64,000 nucleotides of DNA, from NCBI GenBank assembly GCA_028281495.1, contig JANQJU010000010.1, positions 62,001-126,000 on the forward strand. The letters run 5' to 3'. The notes below the pieces were generated by a model. It was not told the DNA's origin. It saw only the letters and a program-made list of their open reading frames with translations, and made no database searches. The stretch's first letter is position 1; each line of letters begins with the position of its first letter. The DNA is from SAR324 cluster bacterium. GTDB taxonomy: Bacteria > SAR324 > NAC60-12. Both the position numbers and the translations under genes were made by a program. Shown here piece by piece: positions 7,932-15,212 of this stretch.

Positions 7932-10088
7932 ATGAAACAAATTGTGAGTATCAGTTTAGGATCGAGTAGTGAAGACTATGAGTTTGAAACCGAGTTTCTA
8001 GGTCAAAAGTTCTTTATACGACGTTTTGGTACCGACCGGGATGAACGCAAAGCGTCAAAATTGTTGAAACAATGGGAAAAAGAAGCGGATGTGATTGGTT
8101 TGGGGATGGTGCGTGAGCACTATTCTATTGGCACCAAACGTTTCATACAGAAAGACACCGCTCGCTTGGAAAAAACAGTGAAGAGTGTGCCAGTGACCAC
8201 TGGAAGCCGGTTAAGAAACATGTTGCAGCGTTGGGCAATTCGTCATACCCAACTCGAACTGAACGGATACTTCAACAATGCGCGAGTGCTTTTTTTATCG
8301 GGAATGCTCAATTATGATATGGCGGCCGTCATGTCGGAGTTTACGGATAACTTGTCCTTTGCCGACCCGGTCATCCAAATGGGTATTCCCAAAGTGCTCA
8401 CGTCCCTCAATGCATTAGAGCTTTATGCTGCTGGCAGTCACGAAGTGTTGAAATGGACTCCTAGTAAATTTTTGAATCCTTCTTTGGCAGTGATTACCGA
8501 ATGGAATCATTTTATCCTTCGCAAGACCATTCAAAAAGCTAACATCATTGTTGGACCCTTCTCAGAGATCGAAAAGTATGCCGATTTAGAAGAAATTGCT
8601 GGAAAAACGGTAGTCACGTCGACTGTTTCTGATGAGCGTTTAGAGTTTTTAGAAAGTTGTGGAGCCAGGTTGATTATTGATGTGTCACCTCAAGTTCTGG
8701 ACCATGTTGTAGGCGTCAATATCTTAGAGGCCATGATTGTGGCGACCTTGGAAAAGGATCCTAAAGAAATTTCCAATGAAGATTACTTAGAGATCATGCG
8801 AGATTATCAGTTGGAACCTCGTTTGATTTATCCCACCAGCCAGAAGCAAATCAATCGATTCGCTTTTGTGATCCATCCGCTCTCACAAGAGTATTTCAAG
8901 AAAGTGAAGCCTGTAGAAATCCTTTCTCAGGTCACTCCACCCGTCTTTATGGACGCAGTCGAAAAAGCCATGGCTTATGCACCGCCCTTCGTTTACTCGA
9001 CGATGAAAGGGATCCGTTCTCCAACAGGTGTGGAAGCAGAAGGTTGGTTGCTTTCAGTGGGAGGAACTCCTCGTGAAATGTTGGCTCGAAACCCTGAATT
9101 TACCTACCGTCGCCTGTTGGCCGCAGCTCGTATGGCCAAACGCTTGGGGGCACAAATCATGGGATTGGGGGCTTTCACAAAAGTGGTGGGAGACGCGGGT
9201 ATTACCGTTTCCAAGCGTGCTGATATTCCGATTACTTCGGGGAACAGTTATAGTGCTTCTGGCGCGCTATGGGCTGCGGCTGATGCCGCCCGCCGTTTGG
9301 GACTTGTGGAGATCACCAAAGGACAACGTATCCGGGGAAAGGCAATGGTCGTAGGTGCCACAGGATCTATTGGGGCTGTGTCGGCACGACTTTTAGCCAT
9401 GGTGGTGGATGAGTTGTACCTCGTTGCACCCAGGCCCGACAAATTGATGGAACTGCGTAAATCGATTATGCAAGATACTCCCGATGCGAACGTTATCGTT
9501 TCCACAAAAGCCGATGAACACCTCGGTGATATGGATATGATTGTGACTTCCACTTCGGGTGCCGGGAAGAAAATTCTTGATATCATGAAAGTCAAACCCG
9601 GTTGTATCATTACAGACGTGGCTCGTCCTTTGGATCTGCCACCAAGCGAAGTGGCAAAACGGCCGGACGTTTTGGTCATCGAATCAGGGGAGATATTCTT
9701 ACCTGGAAATCCACAACTCAAAAACATTGGCCTGCCCAAAGGTGTGGTTTACGCTTGTCTCGCAGAGACGATTGTCTTGGCATTGGAAGGAAAATTTGAG
9801 GTCTTTACAATCGGACGAAATATCGAATGGGAAAAGGTGAAAACTATTTATCAACTCGGCTTGAAGCATGGAATGAAGCTTGCCGCCATTTCTGGGGTGA
9901 ATGGTGTGTTTAGCGAAGAAGATATTGCTGATGTTCGAGAACGAGCATTGGAAGCCCGTAAAAACATGGAACCTGCTAAGAAGCCAGCGGCTCGAAAGAC
10001 AACCCCACGAAAAACAACGACGAAGAGCACGACTCGGAGAAGCACTACTTCTAAAAAGACAAGTGCCTCTTCAGACACCAACTCTTGA
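7932..10088 (+). CDS. Fused oxidoreductase: quinate-dehydrogenase-like N-half plus acyl-ACP-reductase-like C-half
   Basis: A 718-residue protein that appears to join two modules. The N-terminal 300 residues (from VSISLGSSSEDYEFETEFLG) resemble proteins annotated as quinate 5-dehydrogenase, a name of doubtful meaning. From about residue 320 it resembles cyanobacterial long-chain acyl-ACP reductase (fatty aldehyde-forming): HPLSQEY, GAFTKVVGDAGI, TSGNSYSASGALWAAADAAR, then the NADP-binding GATGSIG near residue 475. The last 40 residues are a Lys/Arg/Thr/Ser tail. The ATG at 7932 follows a strong GGGGGA; an in-frame TTG 36 bases upstream is less likely. No aldehyde decarbonylase is in the window. 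Substrate and product are unproven. Confidence 0.7.
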   Translation: MKQIVSISLGSSSEDYEFETEFLGQKFFIRRFGTDRDERKASKLLKQWEKEADVIGLGMVREHYSIGTKRFIQKDTARLEKTVKSVPVTTGSRLRNMLQRWAIRHTQLELNGYFNNARVLFLSGMLNYDMAAVMSEFTDNLSFADPVIQMGIPKVLTSLNALELYAAGSHEVLKWTPSKFLNPSLAVITEWNHFILRKTIQKANIIVGPFSEIEKYADLEEIAGKTVVTSTVSDERLEFLESCGARLIIDVSPQVLDHVVGVNILEAMIVATLEKDPKEISNEDYLEIMRDYQLEPRLIYPTSQKQINRFAFVIHPLSQEYFKKVKPVEILSQVTPPVFMDAVEKAMAYAPPFVYSTMKGIRSPTGVEAEGWLLSVGGTPREMLARNPEFTYRRLLAAARMAKRLGAQIMGLGAFTKVVGDAGITVSKRADIPITSGNSYSASGALWAAADAARRLGLVEITKGQRIRGKAMVVGATGSIGAVSARLLAMVVDELYLVAPRPDKLMELRKSIMQDTPDANVIVSTKADEHLGDMDMIVTSTSGAGKKILDIMKVKPGCIITDVARPLDLPPSEVAKRPDVLVIESGEIFLPGNPQLKNIGLPKGVVYACLAETIVLALEGKFEVFTIGRNIEWEKVKTIYQLGLKHGMKLAAISGVNGVFSEEDIADVRERALEARKNMEPAKKPAARKTTPRKTTTKSTTRRSTTSKKTSASSDTNS

Positions 10089-10109
10089 GGAACTCTGACA
10101 AGTTAGCCT

Positions 10110-10523
10110 ATGGATCGAGATTCCATTCCTCCCTTTGAGCAAGAAAGATTTTTAGCCCGTCGTCGCCGCCAAAAGCGGCATGGATGGATTTTCATGGTCT
10201 TAGGGGGGTTTATCTTTTTAGATAGCTATGCCCCATTTCCTATTCCATTGGTGGGGCCAATTTCCTTGCTGATTGGTTTTGTTTTATTTTGCTACGGATA
10301 CTACCAATACAATGGATACCGAAGTCTCCCCGTCTATGAAGCCCTCCAAGTTGCCCACTCTCACAATGGACAAGTGACCCGAACAGAATTGTTTGTTGCC
10401 TTACAAATGACTCCAGAACAAACCGATCTCTTGATCCAAGAACTCATCAAAAATGGCTTTTTTGAACCTATTGAAGATGAGACTAATGCCGACTCGGAAT
10501 TGCGTTACCGTTTGATTGCCTAG
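10110..10523 (+). CDS. Small membrane protein of unknown function
   Basis: I do not recognise this 137-residue protein. A basic N-terminus (ARRRRQKRHG) precedes two hydrophobic segments at about 27-43 and 48-68, joined by a short proline-rich turn, so it should be a membrane hairpin with both ends inside. Residues 80-135 look like a compact helical domain resembling a winged helix (TRTELFVALQMTPEQTDLLI). The stop is four bases before the lpxK start, so the two are probably co-transcribed. Function is unknown. Confidence 0.6.
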   Translation: MDRDSIPPFEQERFLARRRRQKRHGWIFMVLGGFIFLDSYAPFPIPLVGPISLLIGFVLFCYGYYQYNGYRSLPVYEALQVAHSHNGQVTRTELFVALQMTPEQTDLLIQELIKNGFFEPIEDETNADSELRYRLIA

Positions 10524-10527
10524 CCTT

Positions 10528-11565
10528 ATGAAAACGGTTCTGTTGTGCCTCTCTCTCATCTATGAAGCGTTGGTCTTGTTTCGGCTCTATCTCTATAAAA
10601 AAGGAGTCTTACGAAGCAAAAAGCCTTCTATACCTACAATTGCTGTGGGTAATCTGACCGCAGGGGGGGCAGGAAAGACCCCGCTTGTAGACTTTTTAGT
10701 GAGAGAATTGCAGAATCACGGCAATCAACCTTGCATTTTGAGCCGAGGGTATAAAAATGAAACGGCTTCCACTGCACAGCGTGTGAAAATAACAGAAGGA
10801 ACTCCATGTAGTGCGTTGTCGTTAGGAGATGAGCCTTACCTTCTTGCGCTGAAACATCCCTCGGTACCAGTCTATGTGAGTTCCAATCGGGCTTTGGTAG
10901 CGCAGCTTGCTTCGCTTTGGGATCAACCCGATGTGCTGGTCGTTGATGATGGCTACCAGCATATAGCTTTGCATCGCGACCTGAATTTGCTCTTGATTGA
11001 TGCCGCAAGAGGATTGGGCAACGGGCATCTCTTACCTTTGGGGGAACTACGAGAACCTGAACATCATTGGAATCGAGCGGATGCGATCATTTTAACTAAA
11101 TGCAATTTAGGGTTTTCTGATCGAGTGTTGCATCAGCTTCGAACTCAATTGAAGGTGTCTTGCCCTATATTTAAATTTTATTACAAGCCTTTGCGTTTGT
11201 GCCGCCTAGATCGTCAAGCCTTCCTTCCTCTCAGTGATTTGGCCCACAAGAAAGTGTTATTGACGTGCGGTATCGCCCAGCCCCAGGGATTTGAACTTGT
11301 TTTGGAGCATCTGGAGGCAACGGTTCTCAAAACGGTTCAGTATGCGGACCATTCTAAGTATTCTGCTTCTACTGTTGCATCGCTTCTCAAGCTAACACAT
11401 GAATTGCACCCCGATTTTTGGGTCATTACAGAAAAAGATGCTGTCAAACTTCAGCCCTATCCTGAATTGGGGAAGGAAGTTTGGATTCTGGAAATGGAAG
11501 TGGTGGCGGATTCTGAGTGGCATGAGTTCTTTATTGATTTTTTGAAAAAAGTTAAGCTACAATAG
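10528..11565 (+). CDS. lpxK: Tetraacyldisaccharide 4'-kinase
   Basis: Phosphorylates the 4' position of the lipid A disaccharide at the inner membrane, completing lipid IVA. The 345-residue protein has an N-terminal membrane-associated helix and the Walker-A-like GNLTAGGAGKTP near residue 40. LSRGYKN, VDDGYQH and the late ITEKDAVKL are all family landmarks. Length is typical (about 330-350). The ATG at 10528 is preferred over a TTG 12 bases earlier that overlaps the upstream stop. Its presence shows an LPS-bearing outer membrane. It leads a run with def and the DUF192 gene. Confidence 0.93.
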   Translation: MKTVLLCLSLIYEALVLFRLYLYKKGVLRSKKPSIPTIAVGNLTAGGAGKTPLVDFLVRELQNHGNQPCILSRGYKNETASTAQRVKITEGTPCSALSLGDEPYLLALKHPSVPVYVSSNRALVAQLASLWDQPDVLVVDDGYQHIALHRDLNLLLIDAARGLGNGHLLPLGELREPEHHWNRADAIILTKCNLGFSDRVLHQLRTQLKVSCPIFKFYYKPLRLCRLDRQAFLPLSDLAHKKVLLTCGIAQPQGFELVLEHLEATVLKTVQYADHSKYSASTVASLLKLTHELHPDFWVITEKDAVKLQPYPELGKEVWILEMEVVADSEWHEFFIDFLKKVKLQ

Positions 11566-11642
11566 CTAAGTTATTGAAGTCATGGTTAATTCGTAAAATT
11601 TTATTCTTCTTTCAAACGTTATTATTTAGGAAAAGAGTCCTT

Positions 11643-12164
11643 ATGGCATTGCTTAAAATACACACATTTCCAGATCCCATTTTGAAACAAGTGGCTAAAC
11701 CCGTCACCACCTTCGATAGCAACTTGCAACTACTCTCCGAAAATATGTTGGAAACGATGTATGAATCGAAGGGGGTCGGTTTGGCGGCAACGCAGGTAGC
11801 CGTTTTGAAGCGTTTGCTGGTGATGGACGTTTATAGTGGAGACGAAGACGCAACTAAATTGGATCCAAAAGTACTGATCAACCCGGAGATTCAAGAAAAA
11901 AGTGAAGGAACCGTGCTAACAGAAGAGGGTTGCCTGAGTGTCGTGGAATTTACCGCAGAGGTTCGGCGAGCACAAAAAGTGAAAGTTCGTTACCAAGATA
12001 TTGATGGGATTTTTCATACGGAAGAACTCGAAGATTTGGCAGCAATTTGCCTTCAGCATGAAATTGATCATTTAAATGGGATCTTATTCATTGATCATCT
12101 TCCTGTCCTGCGCCAGAAACTTGTGAAAAAGAAACTGACCAAACTTGCCAAAAAATCCGCATGA
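11643..12164 (+). CDS. def: Peptide deformylase
   Basis: Removes the formyl group from the N-terminal methionine of nascent proteins; a ferrous metalloenzyme. All three motifs are present: GVGLAATQ (44-51), EGCLSV with metal ligand C97, and QHEIDHLNG with H139 and H143 and the catalytic Glu between them. The 173-residue length is standard. The ATG at 11643 has a good AGGAAAAGAG site; an upstream in-frame ATG at 11574 would add a 23-residue hydrophobic extension and is less likely. It overlaps the next gene by four bases (ATGA), implying translational coupling. Confidence 0.95.
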   Translation: MALLKIHTFPDPILKQVAKPVTTFDSNLQLLSENMLETMYESKGVGLAATQVAVLKRLLVMDVYSGDEDATKLDPKVLINPEIQEKSEGTVLTEEGCLSVVEFTAEVRRAQKVKVRYQDIDGIFHTEELEDLAAICLQHEIDHLNGILFIDHLPVLRQKLVKKKLTKLAKKSA

Positions 12165-12628
12165 TACGTTTCTTGACGTTGTTCCTCACCTTAGGAGGAT
12201 TTCTAGCGATCCTGCCGCTGTTTTATTCAAGCTTTGCAGAACCCGCCCCATTTACCTACAGCCACGCCCAAGTGGTGACTTCTAAAGGACATAAAATTGA
12301 TGTGGAATTGGCCGATACTCCGGATAAACGAAACCGTGGATTGAGTTTTCGCAAAGAATTGCTCCCTGGAAAGGGAATGCTGTTTGTGTTTGAAACAAGA
12401 GATACCCATTCCTTTTGGATGAAAGACATGTACATCCCCATCGATATCATCTGGTTAGACAATCGTCGCATCGTTCATATTGCGGCTTCAGTTTCGCCTC
12501 CTGAAGCTGGAGAAGAGCCCATTACAATTCGTCCCCGTAAAAAAGCTAACTTTGTACTGGAATTACCTGCTGGCCAAGCCGAGAGGTTGCACTTACGTCT
12601 TGGGCAAACTGTCAAATATTTGTTTTGA
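12161..12628 (+). CDS. DUF192 family exported protein
   Basis: A 155-residue protein with an N-terminal signal or anchor segment (about 1-26) followed by a DUF192 domain. The core signature FWMKDMYIPIDIIWL is near residues 86-100, and GLSFRKEL and the terminal VKYLF also fit. The biochemical role of the family is unknown; members are often periplasmic. The start codon overlaps the def stop codon (ATGA), so it should be co-translated with def. Conserved D and W residues of the family are intact. Confidence 0.82.
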   Translation: MIRFLTLFLTLGGFLAILPLFYSSFAEPAPFTYSHAQVVTSKGHKIDVELADTPDKRNRGLSFRKELLPGKGMLFVFETRDTHSFWMKDMYIPIDIIWLDNRRIVHIAASVSPPEAGEEPITIRPRKKANFVLELPAGQAERLHLRLGQTVKYLF

Positions 12629-12637
12629 AGGAAACTT

Positions 12638-13753
12638 ATGAAACTTAATTCCATGATACGCTATTCTCGAATCTCTCTTTGTGGGTGTCTGGTTGTGGTA
12701 GGAAGCCTGCTAGGAACTGCCTCTTCCGTTGCACAGACGCAGGTTTCTACCCAAATCGTTGAAACCCAGTACTTCGAACGGACGCTTTCATTAGTAGGTA
12801 ACATCGGGCCGATTCAAGACATTGAGATTTCAGCAGAAGCGAATGGGAGGGTTGAAAAAATTGGAGTGAAGGAAAATGAACAGATCGCTCAAGGGCAATT
12901 GCTGTTAAACTTAGAAAACGACACGCAACAGCTTCAAGTGGATGTGGCGAAGCTCAATATTGAAGCCGCTAAAAATACTTACGATGAACGCTTGGCCACT
13001 CTCAATGACGTCAAGCGTCGTTTGGATGAAGAAGAACTGCTGTTCCAACGTGGTTCCACTACCAAAACGCAATTGGAAACGGTTCGTCTCGAATACACAC
13101 AACGTGAAGTGGCTTTGACTGGTGAAAAGCTTGGAATCGCTTTAGCGGAAAAAGATCTGGAGTTGAAACGGAAAAGCTTTCGAGACACATTGGTTTACAG
13201 TCCTATCCGAGCAGTGGTCGCTGAAAGTTATGTGGATGTTGGCGAAGTGGTGAACGCAGGACAACGCCTCTTTCATTTGATCGATATGAGCCAGGTGGAA
13301 ATCGAAGTCGGAGTTGCAGAAGAAGATTTGCCACTTATTAAGAAAAATCAAAAAGTTTCTTTCCAAACACCGGCTTATCCGGGAACGACCTTTCAAGGAA
13401 CGGTGAAACAAATCGCTTGGATATCAGATCCTCAGACCCGCCGATTCAGTGTTAAAATCGTAGCGTCCAACCGGAAACGTTTGTTACGTGCAGGAATGAC
13501 AGCCCAAATCCAACTGACTCGCTTGATTAAAGATGCGTTGATCATTCCAGCCATCTCTCTGATTCCAGAAGGTAGTAAACAGTACGTGTTTCTTGTCAAA
13601 GAAGATCGTGCCGTGAAAAGAGAAGTCTTCCCCTATCTGCAAACTCCAGATGGAGTCATTATTAATAAGGGACTGAAACCAGGGGATGTCTTTGTTACGC
13701 AACGGTTCGGAGTTTTGAAACATGGAGATCCCGTTGTTGCGACACAAATGTAA
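12638..13753 (+). CDS. RND-type efflux periplasmic adaptor (membrane fusion protein)
   Basis: A 371-residue adaptor protein of the HlyD/AcrA type, expected to bridge an inner-membrane pump and an outer-membrane channel. The signal peptide ends around residue 32. Lipoyl half-motifs (ISAEANGRVEKIGVKENEQI and the later YSPIRAVVAESYVDVGEVV) flank a helical hairpin at about 95-175, then beta-barrel and membrane-proximal domains follow (PAYPGTTFQGTVKQI, RAGMTAQIQL). The AAGGAAAC ribosome site fixes the ATG at 12638. The pump and outer channel are not adjacent, so its partner must be elsewhere. Confidence 0.85.
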   Translation: MKLNSMIRYSRISLCGCLVVVGSLLGTASSVAQTQVSTQIVETQYFERTLSLVGNIGPIQDIEISAEANGRVEKIGVKENEQIAQGQLLLNLENDTQQLQVDVAKLNIEAAKNTYDERLATLNDVKRRLDEEELLFQRGSTTKTQLETVRLEYTQREVALTGEKLGIALAEKDLELKRKSFRDTLVYSPIRAVVAESYVDVGEVVNAGQRLFHLIDMSQVEIEVGVAEEDLPLIKKNQKVSFQTPAYPGTTFQGTVKQIAWISDPQTRRFSVKIVASNRKRLLRAGMTAQIQLTRLIKDALIIPAISLIPEGSKQYVFLVKEDRAVKREVFPYLQTPDGVIINKGLKPGDVFVTQRFGVLKHGDPVVATQM

Positions 13754-13780
13754 TTCAACTTCACTGCAATAGTTTGTCTT

Positions 13781-14176
13781 ATGGTTTGGTTCTGGCATCA
13801 GTGGATGAATCGAACCACCTTCCTTTTCTTTTGCCTTTTCTGGATTCCCGCATCCCTTCTAGCAGAAGATGCAGCCCTTAAGAACAATCCTTGTGCTCAG
13901 AAGCTAGAAGAAGCGACCGATTACCGAGCTATCGGTGTTTACGGCAGCCTTCTCAATCAAGAATTCCATCCAGTGCGCGTTTATATATTAATCAAAGAGA
14001 TGAAACGGTTTGGAGTCGTCAGTAAGGAGTTTTCCATACGTTCAGAAGCTTGGCATTTTGACTTTGTGGAAACGACGGGGAAGCACACATTTGTTTTTGT
14101 GTATCACGAAGTGTTGCAGGAAGGGTATTGTAACAGCCGACCGAATGCTTTTGTCGTCGAACCGAAGTCGAAGTGA
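13781..14176 (+). CDS. Small exported protein of unknown function
   Basis: I do not recognise this 131-residue protein. It starts with a hydrophobic signal sequence ending near SLLAED, then a mostly beta-rich mature part with two cysteines (PCAQK and GYCNS) that could form a disulfide in the periplasm. No ribosome site is clear at the ATG at 13781; the ATG at 13805, just before the signal helix, is an equally good start. It follows the efflux adaptor by 27 bases and may be its operon partner. The converging gene at 14189 begins 12 bases later. Confidence 0.55.
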   Translation: MVWFWHQWMNRTTFLFFCLFWIPASLLAEDAALKNNPCAQKLEEATDYRAIGVYGSLLNQEFHPVRVYILIKEMKRFGVVSKEFSIRSEAWHFDFVETTGKHTFVFVYHEVLQEGYCNSRPNAFVVEPKSK

Positions 14177-14188
14177 GAGAAGAGGGTT

Positions 14189-15154
14189 TCAAAGCATTTT
14201 TTTCAAAATCACCGCATTTCCTTTCGCGTTGAATTCTACGGATTCGAAATAAAGTTGCATGAGCAAGATGCCCCGTCCGCTCTTTTTAACAACATTCTCT
14301 GGATTGCGAGGGTCCGGGATGTTGGCCACATCAAAGCCAGGACCTTCGTCAATGATTTCGAAGGTAATGGAGGAAGCATCGGTTGTTCGACGGATGACCA
14401 CCTTCCGGTCCTTGTAAGGGGCTAGCTGCATTCGACGATCCAGCTCTTTTTGTAGAAGCATGTAGCCATTTTTTTGCTCACGAATTTCCGAAGAAATTTC
14501 GCAGTTTCCGTGAATGACTGCATTGGACAATGCCTCCAAAACGCCCACTGTAATTTGGGGGCGCAAGTCGTTATGAAAGTCGCTAGCAATGAACCGGGCG
14601 ATGGCTTCTGCTTCTGGCATTGAAGCGAGATGCATCTCAACATAGGCCAGTTGAGCGACAGACTGGCATTGTCGCTGTAAGGCCTCATATTGTTCTTGTA
14701 GGGTAGTTGCCAATTGCAACTGTAACCCTATTTGCGTGGCACGATCCAACCGCTGAAATAGATCGGCAGGGTCGTAAGGCTTGGTGATATAATCAATGGC
14801 CCCGCTGCGCAGTGCGGTCATGATATCTTCTGTATTGGTTTGGGCGGAAAGGAAGACAACCGGAATATTAGCGTACTCGGGCATGTGTTTGATCCGCTGA
14901 ATGAATTCGATGCCGCCCATCACTGGCATGTTGTTGTCCACCAATAGGATATCCGCAGCAAAGCCGCGTTCCAGTTTCTTCAAAGCATCTTGTCCATGAA
15001 TGGCGGTCAGGACTTCGAAGCCTTCGCCTGTTAATAGGATTTCCAAACCCTGTCTTAAGATATCTTCGTCTTCAACACTTAAAATTTTGGCAGTTGGCAT
15101 ACCACATAACTCGATAAAAATTTTTCTAGAGACTAAATTGTAGAGCAACGTCAT
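14189..15154 (-). CDS. Response regulator with RsbW-type ATPase output domain
   Basis: A 321-residue protein with a true receiver followed by a serine-kinase-like ATPase. The receiver has the acidic pair in SVEDED, phospho-acceptor D73 (LLVDNNMP) and K125 (ITKPYD). After a helical linker at 135-175 comes a GHKL domain with N-box EALSNAVIHGN (207-217), DEGPGFD and GRGILLM, as in RsbW/SpoIIAB anti-sigma kinases. It would couple phosphorylation to binding or phosphorylating a STAS antagonist. It lies 58 bases downstream of the large sensor gene and is probably co-expressed. The start could instead be the ATG at 15100, nearer the receiver. Confidence 0.82.
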   Translation of the reverse strand: MTLLYNLVSRKIFIELCGMPTAKILSVEDEDILRQGLEILLTGEGFEVLTAIHGQDALKKLERGFAADILLVDNNMPVMGGIEFIQRIKHMPEYANIPVVFLSAQTNTEDIMTALRSGAIDYITKPYDPADLFQRLDRATQIGLQLQLATTLQEQYEALQRQCQSVAQLAYVEMHLASMPEAEAIARFIASDFHNDLRPQITVGVLEALSNAVIHGNCEISSEIREQKNGYMLLQKELDRRMQLAPYKDRKVVIRRTTDASSITFEIIDEGPGFDVANIPDPRNPENVVKKSGRGILLMQLYFESVEFNAKGNAVILKKML

Positions 15155-15212
15155 CCACTCTCAAAGGGATGCCAGAACTCATCAAGATTTTCAATATAAC
15201 AAGTAGGGAGTC

